DNA of 64,000 nucleotides. It comes from Mycobacterium sp. 852002-51971_SCH5477799-a. Its GTDB lineage: Bacteria; Actinomycetota; Actinomycetes; Mycobacteriales; Mycobacteriaceae. Where the stretch lies: contig NZ_LZIF01000049.1 in the NCBI RefSeq assembly GCF_001667145.1, positions 1-64,000 on the forward strand, written 5' to 3'. The notes below the pieces were generated by a model. The model worked only from the letters and a program-made list of their open reading frames with translations. It was not told the origin of the DNA and did not search any database. Within the stretch, counting starts at the first letter, position 1. Each line of letters starts with the position of its first letter. Below, piece after piece: positions 1-8,490 of this stretch. Position numbers and translations under genes: made by a program.

Positions 1-1
1 G

Positions 2-538
2 GTTGGCGCCGCCGGGGCGGGCGGATTGTTGACCCTGGCGATCGCGCAATACATCACCACCGTCTTGACCATCGACTGGTTCGGCACGGGCGTCGGTTCT
101 CGCCAGGTCAAGAAATCGCTGAACGACCAACCCGAGGGCACATCGCTACCTCCGATCGGGATGCCGATCGACCTGGACCTCAACCGCCAACGCCTCGCGG
201 TGTACTTCCGTCCGGTGCCGGCGAAATTGTGGGTCGATTGCGTCACGGCCGAAGAGGACGAAGGCGAGACGGGCGGTGGCGGCGAGATTCGGGTCATCGG
301 TGGCCGGTGGCCCACCGATGGCCACCCGTGGCGGCTTTCGCACGATGATGCCGTGTTGTTCGTCGACTCCGACGAACTGCAGCTTTTCGTCGATCCCGCC
401 AGCGAGTGCGGCGACCAGTTACCCATTGGCGTCGACGCCGAAGAGGGCGGACTACGCCGCCTGCGGGTGCCCAGCGATCCCGAGATGCTGCGCCGGCTTC
501 CGCAATGCTCCCTTGACGCCGCCGACCCGCGCGAATAG
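2..538 (+). CDS. C-terminal part of an unrecognised membrane-anchored protein (5' truncated by window edge)
   Basis: The reading frame is open from the first bases, so the gene begins outside the window. The visible part opens with a Gly/Ala/Leu-rich hydrophobic stretch that continues to about position 90 and looks like the end of a transmembrane helix. A soluble domain of about 150 residues follows, acidic and with two Cys near its end (one in SECGD, one in PQCSL). I do not recognise the family. The stop at 536-538 is followed by a convergent small membrane-protein gene. The call rests on the open frame, codon bias and the helix-then-domain layout. No function is proposed. Confidence 0.6.
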   Translation, partial: VGAAGAGGLLTLAIAQYITTVLTIDWFGTGVGSRQVKKSLNDQPEGTSLPPIGMPIDLDLNRQRLAVYFRPVPAKLWVDCVTAEEDEGETGGGGEIRVIGGRWPTDGHPWRLSHDDAVLFVDSDELQLFVDPASECGDQLPIGVDAEEGGLRRLRVPSDPEMLRRLPQCSLDAADPRE

Positions 539-576
539 AAGCGCACGAAGGTTGAGAAACGGCCGGTCGAACGCCG

Positions 577-792
577 CTAGCACAAGGCGGCGGCCGAGAA
601 CCACCCACCGGCCACCAGCGCGATCAGAAGCGCGGCGGTGGTTTGGCCCATGAGCGCGGCCGCGATGACGCCCACTATCGCGCAGATGAACACCGTGACG
701 GTCAGGACGGCGACGAGCAGGCGGTGTGAATTGACGGCCGCGCCGGCACGAGGGGCGATGACGGCTTTCCTAGAGCGATCCACGCCAACCAT
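577..792 (-). CDS. small two-helix membrane protein, hypothetical
   Basis: This encodes 71 residues. A basic N-terminus of about 20 residues precedes two hydrophobic segments (about residues 24-46 and 50-70) separated by a short MGQTT turn, so both ends probably face the same side of the membrane. The start is well supported: a strong ribosome-binding site, AAAGGAGGAG, lies a few bases upstream of the ATG on the minus strand. It stands alone, convergent with the truncated gene to its left. No family was recognised and no function can be inferred beyond membrane location. Confidence 0.6.
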   Translation of the reverse strand: MVGVDRSRKAVIAPRAGAAVNSHRLLVAVLTVTVFICAIVGVIAAALMGQTTAALLIALVAGGWFSAAALC

Positions 793-1296
793 AAAATCTC
801 CTCCTTTGTGACCTGTGCAACATCCTATCGCCAGATGTGGCCCACATCACATCGCTGCGGCAATCAACGGACCGGGTGTCGGATACTCGGTCGGAAGACA
901 TGGCACGGCCAAGGGAATGAGAAACGCAACAAGCCAAGTCAGCCCTCGGGTCGGGACAACGTTCGATAACGGGCACCCGCAGCGTTGGCTGCGCGGTTGG
1001 CACGCGAACGACGTGACCAACGGGCACGCCAACCGCGCCGATCCGCGCGCTCGATCTCGTCGGCCCCACACGCGAAGTTCCTTCGAGCCGCGCGCAATTG
1101 AGCCGCGCGTCCCCGGGGCGCCCCATTCTCGGAACGTCCGGCGCAACGAGGAGGTCGAGCCCCGTCGCAACGTGGCGATGCGCGATCCGCCCTGGCCGAC
1201 AGGTCGCCGTTATCCGGCCGAGATCGCCGATTAGGTTTTCGCCTGGATGCGGATTAATCTTGCCCGCGGTTCGTCCGCGACTCACCGAAAGCAGAC
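793..1296. other. about 500 bp without a convincing gene
   Basis: Open frames exist on both strands (for example 815-1234 and 847-1170), but their translations are rich in Arg, Pro and His with no domain and look like GC-driven noise. The right part should hold the promoter of the small HicB-like gene and the left part that of the small membrane-protein gene. A long inverted repeat at 991-1038 is listed separately. Confidence 0.5.
991..1038. repeat. inverted repeat, 11-bp perfect arms
   Basis: GCGCGGTTGGC at 991-1001 is the exact reverse complement of 1028-1038, with a 26-base loop. It lies in non-coding DNA. It could be an RNA hairpin or a remnant of a repeat; no T-run follows, so it is not a classic terminator. 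Confidence 0.4.
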
Positions 1297-1575
1297 ATGT
1301 CTGTTCAGCCCACTCTGCTGCGCCGTCAATCGCTGCGTAGCGCCCGCCGACAGCGGGTCGCTTCCCGTGTGAAGTGTCCGATGGTCGGTCAGTGCTTCGA
1401 TATCGACATCGCTCGCGACGCGGACGGATGGCTGATCCGGATTCCCGAGATCGGCAGGACCACCCGCGCCGGCAGTCGGACCGCCGTGGAGCTGGCGGCA
1501 CGCGAATGCATCGCGACCTGGACCGGCATCCCCATCGGATACGTCGCCGTGTACGTCGCAACCGAAGCCAGCTAG
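1297..1575 (+). CDS. HicB-like small protein (orphan antitoxin-type fold)
   Basis: The last 64 residues, from the second ATG at 1381, have the pattern of HicB-type partial RNase-H-fold proteins: a beta strand (FDIDI), a charged turn, WLIRIPEI, then a helix (TAVELAARECIATW) and a final strand. Mycobacteria carry many such orphan proteins. No HicA-like toxin partner is adjacent. The upstream ATG at 1297 adds a basic 28-residue extension; either start is possible, and 1381 gives the usual length. It is convergent with the aldehyde dehydrogenase gene, only 4 bases apart. The function as an antitoxin is a family-based guess. Confidence 0.55.
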   Translation: MSVQPTLLRRQSLRSARRQRVASRVKCPMVGQCFDIDIARDADGWLIRIPEIGRTTRAGSRTAVELAARECIATWTGIPIGYVAVYVATEAS

Positions 1576-1579
1576 CTAC

Positions 1580-3025
1580 CTAGCCGCCCGCCGCGACCGC
1601 AATCGACTTCGTGTCGAGGTAGCCGTCGAGCCCTTCGGGTCCGAGCTCTCGGCCGTAACCGCTGGCTTTGACGCCGCCGAAGGGCGCGAACGGGTCCATG
1701 GTGTAGCCCTGGTTGATGCCGACGGTGCCGGTGTGGATCCGCGTGGCCAGTGCCAGGGCCCGGTCGGTGTCGTCGCCCCAGACCGAGCCGGCAAGCCCGT
1801 AGTCGGAATCGTTGGCGATTTCCACCGCCTCATCCTCGTCGCGGTAGGGGATGACCGTGATGACGGGACCGAAGATCTCTTCGCGTGCGATGCGCATGGC
1901 ATTGTCGGCGGCCGCGAACAGGGTCGGTTGGACGTACCAGCCGCGGTCGAGTCCGCCGGGCATGTCGGCGCCACCAATGATCAAGCGGGCCCCCTCCTGC
2001 TGGCCGACGTTGATGTAGTCGCGCACGCGCTGTTGTTGCCGACGAGAGACCAGGGGACCGAGCTGAGTTTCGGGGTCGCCGGGGTCGCCGACGCGCAGGC
2101 CGCTCATCTCGGCGGCGAGCGCATCGACGTATTCGTCGTGACGGGGTAGGGGGACCAGGACACGCGTCAGCGCATTGCAGATCTGACCGCTGTTGGACAG
2201 GCTGGCCGATCGCACCCCGGCGGCGACCTTGTCGGGTGCCGCGTCGTCGAGCACCAGCGCCGCCGACTTGCCGCCAAGTTCGAGGCTGACCTTGGTGAGG
2301 TTTGCTGCGCCGGCCGCGGCGACGGCGCGGCCCGCTGTGGTGGAGCCGGTGAAGGACACCTTGTCCACCCCGCGGTGGGCAACGAGATAGGCGCCGAGCG
2401 CGGCGTCGCCAGGGAGCACGCTGACCAAGCCGGGCGGCAGGCCGGCTTCGGCGATCATCTCGCCTAAAAGCAGGGCGTCCAAGGGAGTTTCGGGTGCGGG
2501 CTTGAGCACGACGGTGCAGCCGGCCAACAGCGCCGGCACCAGTTTCGTGACGATCAGGAATTGGGGCATGTTCCAGGGCACGATCGCGGCGACGACGCCG
2601 ACGGGCTCTTTGCGGACCAGCACGTCGCTCCCGAAGAACCCCGGCCTCGTTTCCTGCCACTGGTGTTTCTCGGCCAGGTCGCAGAACGCGCGGATCATGA
2701 ATGCAGGCAGGCCGACCTGGGCGCGCTGGGCGAAGCTGATCGGTGCGCCGATCTCTGCGGTGATGGTGTTGGCCATCTCGGCGCGGCGTCGGTCGTAGAT
2801 GTCGGCCAGCCGCCGGATGGCGGCGATCCGTTCCCTGGGCTCGCTGCGACCCCAGGGCGCTGAGGCCGCGTGCGCGGCGGCGATCGCAGCGTCTACGTCG
2901 TCGGGCCCGGCCGCGTCGACCTCGGCGATGAGTTCCTCGGTGTGTGGTGAAATTACCTGCACGACGCCGGCCTGCGGCCGCGCCCGATCGCTCGCGGCGG
3001 TTCGCACTCCGAGGTTGTGGTCCAT
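1580..3025 (-). CDS. NAD(P)+-dependent aldehyde dehydrogenase
   Basis: This 481-residue protein of the ALDH superfamily oxidises an aldehyde to a carboxylate. The catalytic residues are visible: Asn152 in PWNMPQ, Lys175 in VVLKP, Glu249 in LELGGKSA and the nucleophile Cys283 in NSGQICNA. The ATG at 3025 is chosen because CGGGAGG lies 5 bases before it; a TTG three bases upstream is too close. The gene is divergent from the first Rieske oxygenase, and the 24-bp palindrome at 3041-3064 sits just upstream of its ribosome-binding site. That suggests the regulator of the Rieske cluster controls it. Its substrate is probably an aldehyde made in that pathway, which is inference. Confidence 0.93.
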   Translation of the reverse strand: MDHNLGVRTAASDRARPQAGVVQVISPHTEELIAEVDAAGPDDVDAAIAAAHAASAPWGRSEPRERIAAIRRLADIYDRRRAEMANTITAEIGAPISFAQRAQVGLPAFMIRAFCDLAEKHQWQETRPGFFGSDVLVRKEPVGVVAAIVPWNMPQFLIVTKLVPALLAGCTVVLKPAPETPLDALLLGEMIAEAGLPPGLVSVLPGDAALGAYLVAHRGVDKVSFTGSTTAGRAVAAAGAANLTKVSLELGGKSAALVLDDAAPDKVAAGVRSASLSNSGQICNALTRVLVPLPRHDEYVDALAAEMSGLRVGDPGDPETQLGPLVSRRQQQRVRDYINVGQQEGARLIIGGADMPGGLDRGWYVQPTLFAAADNAMRIAREEIFGPVITVIPYRDEDEAVEIANDSDYGLAGSVWGDDTDRALALATRIHTGTVGINQGYTMDPFAPFGGVKASGYGRELGPEGLDGYLDTKSIAVAAGG

Positions 3026-3040
3026 CAATGCCTCCCGAGG

Positions 3041-3064
3041 TCAATATCAACTACTTGCTATTGA
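3041..3064. promoter_or_regulatory. 24-bp near-perfect palindrome, candidate MarR operator
   Basis: The site begins TCAATATCAACT at 3041; 10 of its 12 base pairs are complementary about the centre, including perfect six-base outer arms TCAATA/TATTGA. It lies between the aldehyde dehydrogenase and the first Rieske gene. Seventeen consecutive bases (3042-3058) recur, inverted, at 6586-6602 in front of the reductase gene. A MarR gene lies inside the same cluster, so it is the obvious candidate ligand. Confidence 0.75.
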
Positions 3065-3208
3065 TGGGGTCGAGGATATACCGTCGGCCGTGACGGAGCT
3101 CTCAGGGATCGGTGAAACCGGTGCGCAGGTGGTTGTTTCGCGCGGGCATGCAGAAGTGAGCGGCTGGGCACGCAGGTTTCCCCAAGTTGGACTGCATAAG
3201 GAGCGATC

Positions 3209-4477
3209 ATGGCTCGATTCCCCAAACCGCCGGAGGGCAGCTGGACCGAGCATTACCCCGAATTGGGCACCGATCCGGTGTCGTACGAGGACTCCATCAG
3301 CCCCGAGGTCTACGAGCTGGAACGCGAGGCCATCTTCAAGCGGGCCTGGCTCAATGTCGGTCGCGTCGAACAGCTTCCGCGCAAGGGTAGTTACCTCACC
3401 CGGGAGCTGAAAGTCGTCAACACCTCAATCATCTTGGTACGCACGACATCTGGCGATATCAAGGCCTACCACAACGTGTGCCGGCACCGCGGCAACAAGC
3501 TGGTGTGGAACGACATGCCGCAGGAGGAAACGCGCGGCGTGTGCCGGCAGTTCACCTGCAAATACCACGCCTGGCGCTACGACCTGGACGGCAACCTCAC
3601 GTTTGTGCAGCAGGAGGAGGAGTTCTTCAACCTCGATAAGAGTCGCTATGGCCTGGTGCCGGTGCACTGCGACGTGTGGGAGGGCTTCATCTTCGTCAAC
3701 TTCGCGAAGAAACCCGAACAGTCGCTGCGAGAGTTCTTGGGGCCCATGATCGCCGGGCTGCAGGGCTACCCCTTCGACAAGATGACGTCCCGCTGGTACT
3801 ACCGCTCGGAAGTCAAGGCGAACTGGAAGCTCTACATGGACGCTTTCCAGGAGTTCTATCACGCGCCCGTGCTGCATGCGAACCAGTCGCCCACCGCGTA
3901 CTCAAAGGCGGCCGCCGAGGCGGGTTTTGAAGCCCCGCACTACCGGCTGGACGGGCCGCACCGGTTGGTCAGCACCTCGGGGGTGCGGGCCTGGGAAATG
4001 GCCGACGAGATGCGCAAGCCGATGGAGGACATCTGCCAGAGCGGGCTGTTCGGGCCATGGGACAAGCCGGATCTGGGGCCGATGCCGGCCGGGCTCAACC
4101 CCGCGAAATGCGATCCATGGGGCCTCGATTCGTTCCAGCTGTTCCCCAACTTCGTCATCCTGTTCTGGGGCCAGGGTTGGTATTTGACCTACCACTACTG
4201 GCCGACGTCGTACAACAGCCACCTTTTCGAAGGAACGCTGTACTTCCCGGCGCCGCGTACCCCGCGCGAGCGGGTGGCTCAGGAATTGGCGGCCGTGTCC
4301 TTCAAGGAATACGGGCTGCAGGACGCCAACACCCTGGAGGCGACGCAGACGATGCTCGAGTCTCAAGTGATCGACGACTTCTTGCTCTGCGACCAGGAGG
4401 TCCTGATCCGTCATCTGCACAAGGAGACCGCGGCCTGGATCGACGACTATCGCCGGACCTCTACGGCAGGAGTGTGA
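3209..4477 (+). CDS. Rieske non-haem iron oxygenase, alpha subunit (copy 1)
   Basis: This 422-residue protein hydroxylates or dealkylates an unknown substrate using electrons from a reductase. The Rieske 2Fe-2S ligands are Cys91 and His93 (CRH) and Cys117 and His120 (CKYH). The 23-residue gap between the pairs is longer than the usual 15-17. The mononuclear iron ligands are His218 and His223 in EFYHAPVLH, with Asp395 in CDQEVL the likely third. The ATG at 3209 has AAGGAG upstream. A small partner gene follows and overlaps at its possible GTG. A close paralogue lies at 8491-9753. A matching reductase is encoded at 6602. The substrate is not deducible. Confidence 0.92.
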   Translation: MARFPKPPEGSWTEHYPELGTDPVSYEDSISPEVYELEREAIFKRAWLNVGRVEQLPRKGSYLTRELKVVNTSIILVRTTSGDIKAYHNVCRHRGNKLVWNDMPQEETRGVCRQFTCKYHAWRYDLDGNLTFVQQEEEFFNLDKSRYGLVPVHCDVWEGFIFVNFAKKPEQSLREFLGPMIAGLQGYPFDKMTSRWYYRSEVKANWKLYMDAFQEFYHAPVLHANQSPTAYSKAAAEAGFEAPHYRLDGPHRLVSTSGVRAWEMADEMRKPMEDICQSGLFGPWDKPDLGPMPAGLNPAKCDPWGLDSFQLFPNFVILFWGQGWYLTYHYWPTSYNSHLFEGTLYFPAPRTPRERVAQELAAVSFKEYGLQDANTLEATQTMLESQVIDDFLLCDQEVLIRHLHKETAAWIDDYRRTSTAGV

Positions 4478-4482
4478 ACGCG

Positions 4483-4809
4483 ATGGCGATGCTGCCCCCA
4501 GAATTCGCCGATCTCGAACGGTTCTCCGACTGGTGTCTGCCCAGTGAACCCGAACGCTACGCCAAGAGGCTGGCCAGCTCGATGACGGAGATGAAGGCCT
4601 TCTACGACGCGATCACCGCGCGGGCCGAAGAGGCCCTGACGTTCTGCGACAAGTTTTCCCTCGACGACCTGCCCGACGATGTCCAGAATCTGATGCACCT
4701 GCTCTATTCGATGATCATGGTGTCGTTCCCGGTGGAATGCTGGAAACAGCCCCGCGTCCCCGATTCGGGTGCATCGACGCTGGACTGCGTGTCCGAGCCC
4801 GTTCCATGA
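4483..4809 (+). CDS. small protein paired with Rieske oxygenase (copy 1), unrecognised family
   Basis: This encodes 108 residues, soluble and probably all-helical, with the conserved pattern WCL..E.ER, FYDA, EEA, CDKF.LD..PDD, NL.H..YS.IMV. The same pattern recurs in the gene at 9756-10088, which also directly follows a Rieske alpha gene. The ATG at 4483 has AGGAG ten bases upstream; a GTG at 4474 would overlap the preceding stop. The next gene begins in an ATGA overlap. It does not resemble the beta subunits of ring-hydroxylating dioxygenases, which are longer and have a cystatin-like fold. It could be a small subunit or an assembly factor. Existence is well supported, function unknown. Confidence 0.8.
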   Translation: MAMLPPEFADLERFSDWCLPSEPERYAKRLASSMTEMKAFYDAITARAEEALTFCDKFSLDDLPDDVQNLMHLLYSMIMVSFPVECWKQPRVPDSGASTLDCVSEPVP

Positions 4810-6053
4810 CCACCGTGCTGCGCGCGGCGCGATGGGGTGACGTCGTGACCGGCCAGATCCACACGCTGGCGGTAGTGGTGATCGACGGCGAACGCATCGC
4901 CGCGATCAATCCTCAAGAGCCGCTTGCCGATTCGGCGACCGTCGTCGATCTCGGCGACGTGACCCTGCTCCCGGGCCTGATGGACATGGAACTCAACCTG
5001 CTCATCGGCGGCCCCGGCGGTCCGGAGGGCCTGCCGTCGCCGATGCACGGGGTGCAGGACGACCCGGCGTATCGCACGCTGCGTGGCGCGGTCAACGCGC
5101 GCACCACCCTGGAGGCCGGATTCACCACCGTGCGAAATCTCGGGCTGATGGTCAAAACCGGGGGATATCTGCTCGACGTGGCGCTGCAGCGCGCCATCGA
5201 CCAGGGTTGGCATACCGGGCCGCGCGTCTATCCCGCCGGCCATGCGGTCACCCCGTACGGCGGGCACTTGGACCCAACGGTGTTCCAACGGTTGGCTCCC
5301 GGGATCATGCCGCTCTCGGTGGCCGAGGGCATCGCCAACGGTGTCCCCGACGTGATCGCCTGCGTGCGTTACCAGATCCGGCACGGCGCCAAGCTGATCA
5401 AGGTCTCTGCTTCGGGCGGGGTGATGTCACACAGCACCGCGCCGGGAGCCCAGCAGTACTCCGACGCCGAGTTCGCGGCGATCGCCGATGAAGCCCATCG
5501 GGCCGGAGTCCGGGTGGCCGCGCACGCCGTCGGGGACAGCGCCATCCAAGCGTGCATTCGCGCCGGGATCGACTGCATCGAACACGGCTTTTTGGCCAGC
5601 GACGAGACCATTCAGATGATGGTCGATCACGGCACGTTCCTGGTGTCGACCACGTATCTGACTGACGCAATGGCCATCGACCGGATCGCACCGGAGCTGC
5701 GCACGAAGGCGCTCGAGGTGTTCCCGCGCGCAAAGTCGATGCTGCCCAAGGCGATCGACGCCGGCGTGCGAATCGCATGCGGCACCGATGCGCCGGCAAT
5801 CCCGCATGGCCAAAATGCGAAGGAGCTCGGCGCGCTAGTGGAACGGGGCATGACTCCCGCGCAAGCGATCCGGGCGGCCACCGTGGTGGCCGCCGAGCTG
5901 ATCGAGGCGGATGGCGAGTTGGGCAGGCTGGCGCCCGGCTATCTGGCCGACATCATCGCCGTTCCCGGAGACCCGTTCGAGGACATCGCCGCCACGCTCG
6001 ACGTCCGCTTTGTCATGAAAAACGGGCAGATCTACAAAAGCCCCGCGGCGTAA
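4806..6053 (+). CDS. amidohydrolase-superfamily protein lacking the N-terminal HxH metal motif
   Basis: This 415-residue protein has the layout of imidazolonepropionase/prolidase-type amidohydrolases: a split beta-sandwich around a TIM barrel. Later metal-site residues are present: Lys199 (LIKVSASGG), His240 (AAHAVGD), His260 (IEHG) and Asp328 (CGTDAP). At the first motif, normally D-x-H-x-H after PGL, it reads PGLMDMELNLL, so Glu62 and Asn64 replace both histidines. It starts at ATG 4806, overlapping the stop of the preceding gene by four bases, so it is translationally coupled to the Rieske unit. It may hydrolyse an amide, lactam or ester in this pathway with an altered metal site. Confidence 0.88.
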   Translation: MTTVLRAARWGDVVTGQIHTLAVVVIDGERIAAINPQEPLADSATVVDLGDVTLLPGLMDMELNLLIGGPGGPEGLPSPMHGVQDDPAYRTLRGAVNARTTLEAGFTTVRNLGLMVKTGGYLLDVALQRAIDQGWHTGPRVYPAGHAVTPYGGHLDPTVFQRLAPGIMPLSVAEGIANGVPDVIACVRYQIRHGAKLIKVSASGGVMSHSTAPGAQQYSDAEFAAIADEAHRAGVRVAAHAVGDSAIQACIRAGIDCIEHGFLASDETIQMMVDHGTFLVSTTYLTDAMAIDRIAPELRTKALEVFPRAKSMLPKAIDAGVRIACGTDAPAIPHGQNAKELGALVERGMTPAQAIRAATVVAAELIEADGELGRLAPGYLADIIAVPGDPFEDIAATLDVRFVMKNGQIYKSPAA

Positions 6054-6064
6054 CGGAGGCGGGA

Positions 6065-6517
6065 ATGGAACTCACCGACAACATCCTGTGGCTGCTCAAG
6101 CAGGCCTTCTACTATTCGCTGACCACCATCAACGAGGCGATGCGCGAACACGGCGTGAGCACCGCCCAGATCGGCGTGCTGCGCCAACTGGCCAACGAAC
6201 CCGGCCTGTCCGGCGCCGAGTTGGCGCGGCGCCTGCTGATCAGCCCGCAAGGCGTCCAGCTGGCACTCACTGCCCTGGAGCGTCGCGGTCTGGTGGAAAG
6301 AAAACAAGACCCCCAGCACGCACGCATCCTGCGGGCCTACCTGACCGGGGAGGGCCGCACTGTCGCCGAAACGGTGGTCAATGACGCGATCGCCGCACAC
6401 CAGGAAGTGTTCGGTGTGTTGAACGAGCAAGAGCAGCGGACCCTGCGGGAGTTGCTGGGCCGCGTGGTCGAAAAGGGCACCGGTCATGAGCTGTTCAATG
6501 ATCACGTCGACGGCTGA
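6065..6517 (+). CDS. MarR-family transcriptional regulator
   Basis: This 150-residue winged-helix regulator has the usual MarR order: an N-terminal dimerisation helix, then AQIGVLRQLANEPGLSGAEL, a recognition helix in LLISPQGVQLALTALERRGL, the wing (VERKQDPQHARILRAYL) and C-terminal dimer helices. The ATG at 6065 is 11 bases after the amidohydrolase stop. MarR proteins generally repress nearby catabolic genes and release DNA on binding a pathway compound. The shared palindromic sites at 3041-3064 and 6580-6603 flank its operon and are the likely targets, which is inference. Confidence 0.9.
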   Translation: MELTDNILWLLKQAFYYSLTTINEAMREHGVSTAQIGVLRQLANEPGLSGAELARRLLISPQGVQLALTALERRGLVERKQDPQHARILRAYLTGEGRTVAETVVNDAIAAHQEVFGVLNEQEQRTLRELLGRVVEKGTGHELFNDHVDG

Positions 6518-6579
6518 CGCCGTCCAGAGCGGCGTGACCCCCGGCCTCGATGCGCGGCACCTGTATCTAGTACTTGAGA

Positions 6580-6603
6580 CTAATCGCAAGTAGTTGATAT
6601 TGT
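6580..6603. promoter_or_regulatory. second copy of the candidate MarR operator
   Basis: Bases 6586-6602 are the exact reverse complement of 3042-3058, and 20 of 24 positions match the reversed first site. The palindrome is weaker here, with 7 of 12 pairs. The site runs into the GTG at 6602, so a regulator bound here would block the start of the reductase transcript or its initiation. Confidence 0.65.
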
Positions 6604-7705
6604 GGCCGGGATGGGTGAAATTCGGGCGGCCGCGAATGTCGGTTCGGCCGCGGTGAGCGAGGCCGGATCGGGCGGTGTCGACGTCGCTGCGTTGCCGGAT
6701 GGCTTTGTGCCGCTGCGGATCAAGCGCGTAGTCCCCGAAACCCGCGACGCCGTTTCGATCATCCTCGACGTCCCGCAGGGCAGTGCGCAGCAGTTCGGCT
6801 ACCAAGCCGGACAGTTCCTGACGCTGCTGGTGAGCGTCGACGGCCGTGAGCATCGACGGTGTTACTCGATGTCGTCGTCACCCGCTCTGGGCGAGGATCT
6901 GCAGATCACCGTCAAACGTGACCGCGACGGCGTGGTGTCGAACTGGCTCAACGACACCGCCGCACCCGGCGATCAGTTGTCCGCACTGCCACCGCAGGGC
7001 CGCTTCGTCCTGCACGACAACGATCGAGAGCTGATCGCATTCGCCGGCGGAAGCGGCATCACGCCGGTGTTTTCGCTCGTGCGTACGGCGCTGGCGTCCG
7101 GCAATCGCGCCACGCGGCTGTTCTATGCCAACCGGAGCCGTGAATCGGTGATCTTCGACGCCGCGTTGGCGTCGCTGCGCACGCGGCACGCCGATCGCTT
7201 CGTGCTGCACCATCACCTCGACGACAACACGGGTTTCGTCACCCGGGCGGACATCGAGGCATTCGTCCGAGACGCCGCAGAGGCCGACGTGTACATCTGC
7301 GGGCCGAACGAATTCATGGAGACGGTACGAACCGCCCTTTCCGCGACGGGCGTGCCGGAAGACCGTCTGCATGTGGAGCATTTCGACGTGAACGACGTTG
7401 CCGCGGCGGCGCCGCCGGCCACGGAAGTGATCACCGACGAGGTCACCATCGTGCTGGACGGGGTTACGACGACCGCGTCCTACGATGCGGGCAACACGCT
7501 GCTGCAGACGGCCCGGATGGCCGGACTGCGGGCCCCGTCCTCGTGTGAGATCGGTTCGTGCGGAACGTGTATGGCCCGCCTGACGCAGGGCAGCGCCCGC
7601 ATGATCAACAACGACGCGCTCGAACCGGATGAAGTCGAGGAGGGTTGGGTGTTGACGTGTCAGGCCCTGCCCACCAGCCCCACGGTGCGGGTGGTCTACG
7701 AGTGA
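6602..7705 (+). CDS. ferredoxin-NAD(P)H reductase with C-terminal 2Fe-2S domain (KshB/PaaE type)
   Basis: This 367-residue electron-transfer protein passes electrons from NAD(P)H through FAD and a plant-type 2Fe-2S cluster to an oxygenase. The FAD motif RCYS is at 86-89, the nicotinamide-binding GGSGITP near 149-155, and cluster ligands are Cys315, Cys320, Cys323 and Cys353. The architecture and length match 3-ketosteroid 9-hydroxylase reductase. The start may be GTG 6602 or ATG 6611; the operator copy overlaps the GTG and neither has a good ribosome-binding site. It is the natural partner of the two Rieske proteins, since no other reductase is present in the island. Confidence 0.92.
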   Translation: MAGMGEIRAAANVGSAAVSEAGSGGVDVAALPDGFVPLRIKRVVPETRDAVSIILDVPQGSAQQFGYQAGQFLTLLVSVDGREHRRCYSMSSSPALGEDLQITVKRDRDGVVSNWLNDTAAPGDQLSALPPQGRFVLHDNDRELIAFAGGSGITPVFSLVRTALASGNRATRLFYANRSRESVIFDAALASLRTRHADRFVLHHHLDDNTGFVTRADIEAFVRDAAEADVYICGPNEFMETVRTALSATGVPEDRLHVEHFDVNDVAAAAPPATEVITDEVTIVLDGVTTTASYDAGNTLLQTARMAGLRAPSSCEIGSCGTCMARLTQGSARMINNDALEPDEVEEGWVLTCQALPTSPTVRVVYE

Positions 7706-7733
7706 GAAGGCGGTCGACGGTGGAGCGGGGTCA

Positions 7734-8477
7734 ATGACGAGGGTCGCGGTGGTGACCGGCGGCGCCTCGGGTATGGGCGAGGCGACCTGTCATGAATTGG
7801 GCCGGCGCGGACTCAAAGTCGCGGTCCTCGACGTCAACGAGGACGCCGCGCAACGCGTCACCGACGACCTGCGGGCCAATGGTGTGACCGCGCTCGGGGC
7901 GGGCGCCGACGTCACCGATCGGCCCGCCGTCGAGCAGGCCTTCGCGAGGGTGCGCAGCGAGCTGGGCCCGGTGACGGTCCTGGTGACCAGCGCCGGCATG
8001 TTCGACTTCTCGCCGTTCTCGGAGATCAGCGCCGAAACCTGGTCGCGGATCATCGACGTCAATCTCACCGGCACCTTTCACTGCTGTCAGGTCGCGTTGC
8101 CGGACATGGTGGAGGCGAATTGGGGGAGGATCGTGATGATCTCGTCGTCGAGCGCCCAGCGTGGCTCGCCGTTCGCCGCCCACTACGCGGCGTCCAAAGG
8201 TGGGGTCATCACCTTGACCAAGTCGCTGGCCCGCGAATACGCGCCGCACGGGATCACGGTGAACAACATTCCGCCCTCGGGCATCGAGACGCCGATGCAG
8301 CATCAGGGCCAGGCCGCCGGGTACCTGCCGTCCAACGAGCAGATCGCCAGCAATATCCCGTTGGGCTACCTCGGCACCGGCGCGGATATCGCCGCGGCCG
8401 TCGGGTTTTTATGTTCGGAGGAAGCCAGGTACATCACCGGCCAGGTGTTGGGCGTCAACGGCGGATCGGTGATGTGA
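7734..8477 (+). CDS. short-chain dehydrogenase/reductase
   Basis: This 247-residue classical SDR has the Rossmann glycine motif TGGASGMG at 9-16, a catalytic Ser in ISSSSAQRG and the YAASK Tyr-Lys pair, with the C-terminal ITGQVLGVNGGSVM typical of FabG-like enzymes. The ATG at 7734 follows GGAGCGGGG. It lies 28 bases after the reductase gene and 13 before the second Rieske gene, so it is in the same operon. It probably oxidises a hydroxyl produced by the oxygenases. The substrate is unknown. Confidence 0.92.
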   Translation: MTRVAVVTGGASGMGEATCHELGRRGLKVAVLDVNEDAAQRVTDDLRANGVTALGAGADVTDRPAVEQAFARVRSELGPVTVLVTSAGMFDFSPFSEISAETWSRIIDVNLTGTFHCCQVALPDMVEANWGRIVMISSSSAQRGSPFAAHYAASKGGVITLTKSLAREYAPHGITVNNIPPSGIETPMQHQGQAAGYLPSNEQIASNIPLGYLGTGADIAAAVGFLCSEEARYITGQVLGVNGGSVM

Positions 8478-8490
8478 TTGTGAGGATTCG

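Noticed and set aside
815-1234. possible 139-residue gene in the first intergenic region
   Set aside because: No ribosome-binding site, no domain, noise-like composition.
1297-1575. toxin-antitoxin pair
   Set aside because: Only the HicB-like partner is present; no HicA-like gene lies on either side.
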